A stretch of 64,000 nt of DNA from Fasciola hepatica (lineage: Eukaryota > Platyhelminthes > Trematoda > Plagiorchiida > Fasciolidae), in the NCBI GenBank assembly GCA_948099385.1, contig CANUEZ040000183.1, positions 8,155,250 through 8,219,249 on the forward strand. The letters are read 5' to 3'. This document shows, piece after piece, positions 34,901 through 46,900 of the stretch (positions within the stretch are counted from its first letter, which is position 1; each line of letters begins with the position of its first letter). The notes below the pieces were generated by a model. The model was not told where the DNA came from. It saw nothing but the letters and a program-made list of their open reading frames with translations, and ran no database searches. A program made the position numbers and the translations under genes.

Positions 34901-37900
34901 CTAACTTTACAGGTACTTTGAGTCAAATTGACCATATCGCCGTAAGCTGTCGGTGGCGCAGTTCGGTTCAGAACTGTAGATCTTACTGGTCCAAGTACGT
35001 AGAGTCGGACCATGCATTATTTTTAATGCTATTATCTCTCCAGCTCCATGGTTATCGTCGCAAACCGCAAACCGGATTAGCAGTGCAGCGTTTGTGTGAT
35101 CCAGTTGTTTGCACCCGTTATGAGCAGAAGTTGGCACATGAGCTAGGATCCACGGAGAACAGTAATGTAGATGAGCATTGGGCTCATATAAAACAGGCGA
35201 TGCACATGGCAGCAGGTTTTGCCTGTGGTCCTAGATCCGTTGTCCACCAGAGACACTGGGTCTCGCAAGAGTCGTTGAGTATAATGGAGCAAAAGCGTCA
35301 GCTTTCGAACCGTAAGGAGATGAATAAGATGCGGAGAAAGCTGCAAAGACAAGTTACGAAAAGCCTTAAGAAGGATCGCGAAAATTGGTGGGTCAAGGTA
35401 GCCGAAGAAATGGAAGTGGCAGCTGCTTCAGGTAACAGTCAAAGACTGTTCAAACTTATTCGTGACACCGGTGGACGGCGAACTCAGGTCAGTGAAACGA
35501 TTTGCAATAGGAATGGAGAACCCATCCATAACAAAAAGCAAAGGCTTGACCGATGGGCCGAGTACTTCAAGGAACAGTTTAGCTGGCCGCACGCTAGTCT
35601 AGTTACTCCCGTGTCAACAACTGCGACTCCTTGGGTGGTATCACTTGAGCCCCCATCGGAAATAGAAGTAGAGTCATGTATTTGATTACTAAGACGGGGG
35701 AAAGCGGCAGGTCCCGACGAACTTCCTCCAGTTCTTTTCAAACTGGGTGGTGAGGCGTTGATAAAATCACCTACCGCCTTGGTCCGTGACATTTGGAACG
35801 AGGAGCTTATTCCGTTAATATGGAGCGAGTCATTGATTGTTCCCATCTTCAAGAAGGGAATACGCAATGACTGCAGTAATCATCGTGGGATTAGCTTAAT
35901 CCCGATAGTCACCAAAGTATTAGGTTCGATTTTGCTGCACCGTCTTACACCGGCTCGCGAGAGGAATGTCCGCGAACAGCAGGCTGGATTCCGCCCAGGT
36001 CGAGGATGTATCGACCAGATTTTTACTCTTCGCCGACTACTTGAAACGCGTCACACGCACCGCCGACCGACAATAATGCTTTTCTTAGACCTGAAAGGCG
36101 CTTTCGATTTAGTTGATCGAACATCGGTTTTCAGTGTTCTTCATCGAAAAGGTATGCCCCAGAAGTTCGTGAACCTAATGAGATCATTGTATTCTCATAC
36201 TTCTGGCCGCGTTAGGGTTTACGGTGAACTATCCTGGTCGGTTCGAAACGACCAGTAATGTTCGACATGGATGTCCTTTGTCTCCATTCCTGTTCGACTT
36301 CGTCATGGACGAAATAATGGACAGTGTGCAGCAAAATCTTCAGGATGTGGGCGTCGAACTAGGAAATAGTGAAAAGCTATGTGACCTAGATTACGCGGAC
36401 GACGTTGTCTGCTTGTTCGAGTGCACGGAACATGCTCAGCGTGCACTAGATAATCTCGCAAGAGCTGTAGCTCCATTCGGCATGCGCTTTGCACCTTCAA
36501 AGTGCAAGGTGATGTTACATGACTGGACGTCAACAATTCCGAGCTTGATGCTCGATGGGGAGGTGCTGTCAGTTGTCGACCACTTCACCTAACTCGGCAG
36601 CGGCTTGACGACGGATGGGAGCACAGTAGTAGAGGTGAGTACGCGGATATCCAAAGCTCGAGCGGCGTACGCTGGACTGAAGCACTTGTGGCGCCGACCT
36701 GATATTTCACTGAAGTTGAAAGGTCGTGTATACTGTGCCACTGTGCGTTCAGTTTTGTTGTATGGTTGCGAAACTTGGAGTATGCGTGCTGAAGATATTC
36801 GTCGTCTTGAGGTTTTCGACCATCGATGTTTACGTAGTATCGCTAGGATTGGGTGGAATAGCCGAGTAAGCAACGATGAGGTAAGAAAGCGAGTATTGGG
36901 TATTAATTCGGAGGACGTTCTGTCACAGCGTATCCAACTTAGTAGACTTCGTTGGTTGGGGCACGTGTTACGTATGGCAAACACACGTCTACCGTACCGT
37001 GTCCTATTCTCCGTTCCTCCTAGGGAGTGGAAGAGACCACGTGGAGGTCAACAGATGACGTGGCAGCGAGGAATGAGAAAATGTACAACAGACCTAGGAA
37101 AAGTAGGTGCTTCACGTCTTCGTGGTTGGGGTCCAAAAGATCCGTCTACCAGTTGGCTGGAGACACTGAAGGATATGACAGCGAACCGCGAACAGTGGCG
37201 ATTGTGTTGTCACTTTCTATCGAATCAGAATGTTTGATCGATGTGCTTTTGTACAGTTAGACTGTGTATTCTGTCTGTTGTCTGCTAGGGCATTCTTTCC
37301 TTTTCCCACCCGTGTAGGTCCACTTCCTGTGCATCTTGTACATTCATACTTTCTATTTCAACGTGCAACATGGTGAGAAAGGCAGTGGTCAGTGGGGCTT
37401 GCCCTACTGTTTAACGCTGTACGATGATGATGATGACACCCCGGCAAACCGCTTGACAGGCTGATCAAACATTTTACGGGTAACCGGGGTTCAAGTAGCT
37501 CGGTAAGATAATATGCGGCATGCAGAGACACCTACCTCTGAATGGGCGAATGAGATTTACTATATGACCCAACGGCTACAAAGAAAATCTGTCGAATTAG
37601 CAGAACTGTATGGATCCCCAGATTGGATTCAATTCAACCGAATGCCGCAGGAGCGCTTAGGCAGCCAACTGTAATCGTGCATCAACACGTTGCTCTCTTG
37701 CAGCTTGCACTTAGTTGCGCAAAGGCTCAAGGTATGCCCTCGAAAAATGCCGAGTGACGCTGGAGATGTCTCTTGTACCATACACCCGTGAAACGTCATA
37801 ATCATGTCGTCTACATGCTCTGCTATCCATGCTACGGCTGGACCGACGTCTGCAAGGACCTTGCGGCCAACCGCCTAGCATGAGCAGTCGCGATCAGAGA

Positions 37901-40900
37901 CACTCATGAAGTCGGCTTATCCTCCCCAAGGAGCCAACTGTTTTAAAATAAAGTGGATAGGCGCCCAATAATTTATATCGGTTGGTAGTTTGGCTGTAAT
38001 CAATTACCATGCATATTTTATCTTTCATTTGCTGTTAAAAGCACGCCATGATCAAGTTGACGTCTCAATGATGCTGTCTTCTGAATTCTGCTGGATCTCT
38101 GATCGAATGAATATCTCATCCTCAGAATTATGAACGCGTGATTTAGTTGCAATAGGCTTCCAATTGGGTAAAAAGTTCTTAAACAGGGAAAGTAGTTCAG
38201 TACGTGAAGCTGTCACACTACGAAGGGAGAGGGTCAATTTGCTGCCACTAAATGGAATCTCAACTGAAGTGTGAAATTTTGAAAAATCATGTTCCAGTAA
38301 TGCATCCACACACGAAAGCAACTGTGACCCGCCAAACACCGCGGAAATCACAGAGATGATAAACAAACTGAAAGACAGAAAGGCTGCTGGGGAAGATGGC
38401 ATCCCTCCAGAAGTGTATAAAGCATGTTCATCGTCATTGATTGACAGGTTGTGTACACTTTTTGGTTCCGTTTGGAGAGCGGAAGCATTTCCATCGGACT
38501 GGGGAATGTCCATACTGCTGCCCATTCCGAAGAAAGGTGATAAATCGGCATGCGAGAACTACCGAGGGATCAGCCTGATCGATGTGGCCGCAAAGATCTT
38601 TGGTTCGTTGTTACTAACCCGTTTTTCCGAGGCAAGAGACCAGCGCACTCGCCCGAACCAAGGGGGTTTCCGCCGTGGCAGAGGCTGTGTGGATCAAATC
38701 TTCACACTGCGCCGAATACTGGAGCACCGCTATAAGTTCCAGCAGCCGACGGTAGCTTGTTTCATCGACTTCCGGGCAGCTTTTGATTCGGTGAACCGCG
38801 AGTCTCTTTGGACCATAATCCAATCCGATGGAATGCCCGATAAGCTTTTAAGGCTGTTGAGGGGATACTACTCGAAAACCGGTGCTAGGGTTCGTATGTA
38901 CGGTGAAGAGTCCCGCGAGTTCACACTCACTACCGGAGTTAGGCAGGGCTGTCCCCTCTCACCGGTGCTGTTCAACTACGCCATCGATTGGACAATGCGA
39001 CAGGCATTACACAACTACCCTGGCGTTCAGCTTAGCCAGGAAATATACATCTCGGACCTGGAGTTCGCGGATGATATTGTCGTGCTTGGAGACTCTCCCG
39101 TTACGCTACAACCAATCCTCGACCGAATCAATTCCTTCGCGAGGTCCATCGGACTTGAAGTAAACTCGACCAAAACAAAGGCTTTCACAACCCATCTGGG
39201 CCCGACAATTCAACAACTGTCGATGAATGACCAACCAGTCGAATACGTCCCTTCATTCAAATACCTAGGCTCAACTCTGCTTCCGAACGGCCAGGCAAAA
39301 GATGAAGTGGTATTACGGATCGACAGCGCCAGGAGAGCCTTTCTTCAGCTAAGACGTACGCTGTGGACTCGCAGTGAAATCAGATTAAGAACCAAACTCG
39401 TGTTTACCGTGCTGCCATCCGGCCCGTACTCATCTATGGCTGCGAAACCTGGCCACTACGAGCTGAGGATACCAGAAGGCTGGAGGTTTTCGACCACTGG
39501 TGCCTGCGGCAAATCCTCAAAGTCAAGTGGCGCGACAGGGTGTCCAACGACGAGGTAAGGAGACGATGCTGTGATATCGATGCTCTCCCCGTCCTCCTTC
39601 AACGTCGACGACTTCAGTGGTTCGGCCATACGCTTCGGCGACCCGAGTCGGAGCTAACCAAGCAAACACTCTGCCCCACTCCCTGCCCTGGTTGGCGTTG
39701 TCGCCTTGGTGGGCAGCTCAAAACGTGGACCAGTACAATCGAGAAAGACGTAGAGCTTCTAGGCCTTCGGTCAGTCTATGGAGCCCGGCGATGGAAAAAG
39801 AACTGGATCAAGATCTGTACGGAGCTCGCCTCCGACCGCCGCGCGTGGTCAGCAATGGTTCGTGATATCCATGGAGCCGACTTATCCTCTCGCAGGAGAT
39901 AATCGCGTAAAAGTAAAAGTAAGTATCCACACACAGATGAGGGGGCATGAAAAGTTTGGAATTGCCGTACGAAGTATTCTTTGGACTTAAAATCCCAATC
40001 TTGCAACAGCATCTTGCACTTTGCGGGTGCAAAACGCATACCCAACATTGCTACACAATCCGTCAAGCTTGCAACTTACCTGAGTCTTCAATTAGAAGAA
40101 CAATGTCGTCTGCATATTCAAGGTCTGACACTTTTCCACCCGGGAAAAGTTCAACACCACTATCATCACCTGACAAAAGTGTGATCACAAAGTTAAAGAG
40201 AAAAGGAGAAAGGGATCAACCGTGACGTACACCACTTCTTGTGGTGAACTTTGGTGAAAGAGCACCGTAAGCCCAAACTCTGCTTCGGCTGTTCATGTAA
40301 GGAGACTTTATAATGGAAATGAATTTCTCTGGTACACCCTTCAACAGGAGGCAGCGCCTGAGAACTCTGCGGTCGACTGGGTCGAAGGCCGCTTTGGGAT
40401 CAAGAAAAACGAGGTTAGTGAGCCTATGGAAGGTGTGCCTATGTTCTAGAGTTTGTCGAAGAGTAAAGATGTGATCAACACAACCTCGACCAGGTCTAAA
40501 TCCGGTTTGATGCTCGCGGAAGCACTGTTCAAAGGCGGTTGATAAGCGGTGGAGAGTAATACCAGAAAGCAGTTTAGATGCGATGCTAATCAGACTTATA
40601 CCCCTGTGGTTTTCACGGGAGGACCTGTCACCTTATGAATCGGTACGATCACCGATTCACACCAACTCTTTGGAACTTGTTCCCTATCCCATACCAAACA
40701 AAGGAGCTATGTCAACTCGAATAACAATGTTGAGCCACCGTCTTTGGAAATAGACTGAGGCTACTCATCCAACCCAGCAGCCTTATATCATTTGAGGTAG
40801 CTTATCTCACGGAGAACTTCCGCTTCTGACGGAGGACCGGTATCTACAATCAGAGCTGGAGCTATAATGCTACTTAGCAAACCTGTCGTCGGTAAAGGCC

Positions 40901-43900
40901 AACTAAACCGTTTTTCAAAGTGCTCCGCCCAACGAAATAAACGACTCTCCTGAGTTTGAATCAGTGAACCGTTCACCTCTTTGGTCAGTTCACTAATGCC
41001 TAGCTTTCGTGGACCGGTATTTTTAATTAGACGAAAAAGGTTGTGGCTGTAGCCGATCGCCGCGGCTTTTCCCACCTCTCTACACTTCGCAATCCACCAC
41101 TGCTCACGGTCGTTTCTCAGGCTCCGAATCAGTTGGCGTTTAAGGCATCTCCATGCGTCATCATATCTGGGATTCGGAAGAATCGATCTGCGATCATTTA
41201 GCAGCGCAATCGAGGATGCAGATATCCATTGTTTCTGTGTGTCTGGTTGTTTGGCCTTGGGCAGCATTAGCAGCCTCGATGGGGAGGTGCTGTCAGTTGT
41301 CGACCACTTCACCTAACTCGGCAGCGGCTTGACGACGGATGGGAGCACAGTAGTAGAGGTGAGTACGCGGATATCCAAAGCTCGAGCGGCGTACGCTGGA
41401 CTGAAGCACTTGTGGCGCCGACCTGATATTTCACTGAAGTTGAAAGGTCGTGTATACTGTGCCACTGTGCGTTCAGTTTTGTTGTATGGTTGCGAAACTT
41501 GGAGTATGCGTGCTGAAGATATTCGTCGTCTTGAGGTTTTCGACCATCGATGTTTACGTAGTATCGCTAGGATTGGGTGGAATAGCCGAGTAAGCAACGA
41601 TGAGGTAAGAAAGCGAGTATTGGGTATTAATTCGGAGGACGTTCTGTCACAGCGTATCCAACTTAGTAGACTTCGTTGGTTGGGGCACGTGTTACGTATG
41701 GCAAACACACGTCTACCGTACCGTGTCCTATTCTCCGTTCCTCCTAGGGAGTGGAAGAGACCACGTGGAGGTCAACAGATGACGTGGCAGCGAGGAATGA
41801 GAAAATGTACAACAGACCTAGGAAAAGTAGGTGCTTCACGTCTTCGTGGTTGGGGTCCAAAAGATCCGTCTACCAGTTGGCTGGAGACACTGAAGGATAT
41901 GACAGCGAACCGCGAACAGTGGCGATTGTGTTGTCACTTTCTATCGAATCAGAATGTTTGATCGATGTGCTTTTGTACAGTTAGACTGTGTATTCTGTCT
42001 GTTGTCTGCTAGGGCATTCTTTCCTTTTCCCACCCGTGTAGGTCCACTTCCTGTGCATCTTGTACATTCATACTTTCTATTTCAACGTGCAACATGGTGA
42101 GAAAGGCAGTGGTCAGTGGGGCTTGCCCTACTGTTTAACGCTGTACGATGATGATGATGATGATGACGATGTATTGCTTACTCTTTTTACGTCCTTTTTA
42201 TTATACAACATTGCACAACAATTCAGGACGAGGGGCTGCGGCCAGTGGAAGGCTGCCAAATAGGAAATATACCAACGCAACAAGGACTGAAAAAAAATGC
42301 TAAGTTGGACGGATTAAGAGTTAACATAATGATTACAACAAGAAAAATAAATTTTTTAATTTAATATTTACAGTATAAATGTTCTGTAAATTTTGTTGTT
42401 GTTGTCTGCTTTACGATTGTTTATGGGGAGCGGGAAATCAACAGACAGGCCACATAACATTCGTACCACTGGATTCGATTCCGACCCATATCGCTCAGTG
42501 TCTCTAATCAACGGTGATCCTCATCTCTTGGGCTCCAACCAGGACGGCGAGAAGCACCAACCAAAGTCAAATCCGAAGGAAACTTCTCCTTGCCACTGCG
42601 CGAACTCATAGCCAGACCACCGCACCGCTTCTTCCAGCCTTGCCGAGCACGTGCAAAAAGATCACGAAAAGTTAAACGATGGGTAAGCATACGCAAAACA
42701 TCCAAGCCATCGGAGTTGGTGTAGAGCGATTACCTCTGTCAGAGGGCGGCTTTCAGCACCGAGCACACGACAACAAACCTCAATTACTCACTCGATGTTC
42801 CCGCCAAACAGGAACAATGCTTCGGAGATATTGGTGCGCAAATACATAAATCCGCTGAGCATCCTGAACGCAGAGGGGCCAGGTCTCGCAATCGTAAAAA
42901 AGACTACTATGAATCGTGGCACTGCACGCCCTTCCCTTGAGGGAAAGCCGGATGTCGTGGCAACGCCACGGATGGTGCAGGCTTGCAAAAGTTACTCTGG
43001 CTGTCGCAGTTTATGATGTGATTTCCCTAAAACCACCACCAGCTGTGATCAAGCTCCTGAGGTACTTAAAGCTATTGACTATTTCTTACTGATCATCACA
43101 AGAGTGAGTGCAGGCACAAGCTCCTGCCAATCTCAACGAAGTACCTTGTATTTTGAAGGCGCGAAGCACATGCCATATCGGGAATCCTCAATCGCCAAAT
43201 GGTCCAATGCACGTTGAATTGCCTCTGCACTGTCGCTCAACAAGACGATATCATCGGCGTACTCTAAGACAGAAATTCTGTTCCCCATGGAGGAGTTCAA
43301 CCCCACCGTTTGGAAGATCAGACAAGGCGTTCTGTAGAACATCCTTTATAGCAACGTTGAAAAGAGCAGCCTTATCGTACTCTACTGAAGACAGCAAAGG
43401 ATGGCGGAAGCTAAACATAAGCCCCAGCCCAACCTGAGGTATGAGAACACAACGCTTTGAGAACTGGCACACTTCTCAGACACAACTTTCATTAACAAAC
43501 TGCCATGGTGCAAACCTATCGACGGAACCGAAGGCCGCGCGAATTTCTAGATACATAACGATCGTTGACTTTTAAAAAGCGTAACGGTACTCCAACAGCT
43601 GTCGAAAGGTGAAGGTTTGGTCAACGCATCCAGACCGGTATGAAACCCAGCTTAGACGCTATCGGGATTAGGCTTATACCCTGTGGTTGGCGTAGTTACT
43701 TCACGGGCACTTTTTGAAGATGGGGACGATGATCGATTCCCCCCACACGGAAGGAACTTTCTCAAAGTGCCAGACCTTGGAGAGCAAAGTTTGAAGTTCT
43801 CTAACAAGCTTTATTTCACCGTCTTTAAATGAGGCTGGAGAAAGGTCATCAGAACTGAGCTCTTCGTGACATCCTAGGGCCTGAATTTCTTTACGAATCT

Positions 43901-46900
43901 CTGCCCGAAAGAGACCACGAGGCGTGTGCCGGAACAGCTGTGAGCGGGGCTGGCGCTGGAGACCAGTTGAACTGTGCATTAAAATACTCTTCCCAGCGTA
44001 CAAGACGTGGCTGCAGACTGTGGATAGGCGAGCCGTCAGTTTCACAGATCGTTTCGCTCACACTCAATGGCTTCCTACTGGTGACTCGGATAAAATGAAA
44101 CGGCTTGCGGGAATTTCCCACAGCGGCGGCATGTTCCATCTCTGATGCCTTTTGAGACCACCAGATTTCGTGATCCCTACTCAGGCTTGCGTGAAGTTCG
44201 TGTCTCGTTGTAAGCTGTGCCTCAGTGTACTCACTACCAGCCGAGATGGACTGGCGTGCATCAAGAAAGCGCAGAGACTCAACAGAAATCCAGAATGTAA
44301 CGACACGACGAGTCAGGCCACAACGCACTTTACCGACAGTATATAAATTACTCTTAATAAGCGACCAGTGCTGGTTAATGTTATCTGGTGGCGTTGATCC
44401 TAGCTAGAGCAAGACAGACAGCATATCACAGTCTAACTGCATTGTACGTTCGGCACGCCCACCGAAGCACATGGGCGGCGTAGTGCAGACTGATGCGTGG
44501 TCGGAGTCAAGGGGAGTGCTCCAGCACGGCCGGCAGTTTTGTATGCAGCCCCGCCGTTTGTAGCTAGTTGCGGCGTGGTCTATCTTGGTCCATTGCTGAC
44601 TCGCCACGTGGCGTACCGGCGATTAGAACATCTGAAATTCGTACTGGCGAGCAACAGGTGATCTGAACGCAAAGCGAACAACCGTTCCCGGTTTTCTGAA
44701 CAACAAGATTCGGGATTAAAAGGGCCTCCCAAATGTGTCTCATTGGAAGTGGGCCTAAAAGTAGTGACACTGACCGAGCGTCGCTCGACAGTTTCGCCCT
44801 GTACTAGCGCACTATACTTCGATTTGTTTCACTCCAAAGTAGGGTAAATTGCGAAGAAGTTTGAGGTTACCAGTTGACAAAAACAACTCAACTGATGCAT
44901 GCTTCTTATTTCTAGTCCCTACCATTCCTTTCTAATCGTCTGTTGCTTTCCTCACCATGTTTGGCCGCCACTACAATTGACGCCGAATAAGTAAGCACTT
45001 AACACTATTTGGCGTAATACAGCGCCACATGTACTGCAGCATCAAGCGATTCGTTGTTCGAAGTCACTACTTCTCCACGAGAATTCGTAGTTCATCAAAC
45101 ACTTAACTGTGTTCGCACTTAGTTTTGCTTGCACACTGAAAATCCGACCGCTGGCATTCTCAGCTTGGGTCGCGATATAAATCCTGTGAACTTCTGAAAA
45201 TCCTCTTACTCACTGCTATTTTTGTCCGGAACACGAAGTTCCCCTAAAATCACAGAAACGCAGAATTCAGTAACACACCACCACCCGTTAGTGCAACTTC
45301 TCATAACCCATCTCTCTCGGAAAATAAAGTTAATAAGCTGTTCTAATGCGTATTGTATCCCTCTCATCACCGCACTTTATGTTTACTCATATAATAAAGC
45401 TCAAAACAGTGATGAAAAAATGCAACAAATATTATTTACAGCACTTTTCAAGGTCATGAAGTTCCAGAACATTCCTGTTCTGTTCAGTGGCAGGTGTAGC
45501 CATACTTTGACAATAGTGTTCGGGTGGTCGGGCATTTTGCTCGTTCGGCAATATCTTCCCAGAACTTCGTCCGGTTACCAATTGTTAAACATGAAGCGGG
45601 GTTTATCAGTTTCTCCAAATGCCCACATCTTGCCTGAAACAGGGAAACAAATCCATGACTTAGACGCCCACCTGAAGTACATTCTGTAAAGAAATGTTTG
45701 ATCGCAGTGATGGTTAGTCATCGCTGCGCATCCACATCATGAACCAGACACTTTTCTTCGGCACCACCAGTTTGGCTACAATGAGAACGTTGATCGCAAA
45801 AAATTTGCATGACCGCTCTTTTTATACGCGCGCAACATTGCTACGTGTTAAACGCAACTGGATGTGCTGTGTCGGGTCGGCTCAGAGACTTGAGTTTGTG
45901 TCGAAAATTCAAATGCATCCAACTGTCTGAGTCGGTTGAGGTTCGTTTAGGACTCGATGCTGGAGCATTTTGTTGGTAAATTAGACTTTACAGCATGACG
46001 AACTTGACTTCATTGTCTGATGCCACAAATCTTTTGACAGCACTGTGACGGTGCGGGTGTGGCTCACCGTTAAATTACGCTTTAGTTCCTTGTCGTGTTC
46101 CGCTTACCCGACAAGGTCCTCTAGAATATGCGAATAAAACATACAGTTGGCCATAGGCTCATCTGAACTAGCGCGGTTAGTTGCGTAAAGGCTGTAGGTG
46201 CATCTTCGAATAAAATAGCCTGATCTTAACTGGGCGACAAAGTAACACAACAGTCCACAACGCAAATATTCATGAAAGATATCACGTACGACGTTTGGCT
46301 ATTCTCCTGTTGTTCTTACTCTTATTCTTTGACTGTCGTTGTTTTGTTGGCACTATGCTTGATTTCAAGTCGGTGGAAAATGAAGATGATCGAGCTATGG
46401 CCAATTAGCCATCACGACCTGATAAACTTCACTGAGAAAAGCTACTTTTGTTTTTGCTTCATGCTTATGCATAAATGCAGTAAAAGCGGTACAGTCAGCT
46501 ACCGCAAGAATCAGCTACATCAGGCTGAATCGGTAACCACAAACCTGAGACTTGAACTGAAAAACCACATAGGGTCTAAAAAGGGAGGTGTCATATTGAA
46601 CCGAGCGATTTCTAGTACACTTAGTTCGGCTTAATTCAAACAACCACTGATAGCACACTGGGTCTAGCGGCTGTAGTTGCTATCTCTCGGCGGGAACCTC
46701 AATCGGAAATTTAAAAAATATAAAAAGACTGGGGAGAGAAGTACAAGTGATACAATCAAGCTAATAAACAAACTTTGTGGACACGTGAGCGCCACTGATT
46801 GTGACACCTAGCCATATCCTCTAACGTATTCAACCATTGAGTATGGGGATCTCTTCTTCTAGCCTAACACGCCCTACACAGCTAAGTCTTTCTTCCAGGT

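Larger units (their letters stand above)
34062..41277. repeat. segmental duplication, second copy (9825 bp downstream of 24238-31452)
   Basis: From about 34307 to 41277 the sequence repeats 24482-31452 at a constant offset of 9825 with only seven single-base differences noticed in about 7 kb. The first about 240 bp (34062-34306) are about 7% diverged. The block carries RTE-a, the LINE-b-like remnant, the gypsy scrap, LINE-b and most of LINE-c. Confidence 0.93.

Noticed and set aside
41275..42171. Third RTE-a copy as an independent 5'-truncated insertion
   Set aside because: The sequence interrupted at its left side (LINE-c) does not continue after its tail, and it shares copy 2 variants.
45222..45689. 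155-codon + frame as a host gene
   Set aside because: No recognised domain, low-complexity start, and it ends in a gypsy LTR.
46272..46634. 120-codon + frame with a hydrophobic stretch
   Set aside because: No family resemblance or splice context; TMEM208 is complete without it.
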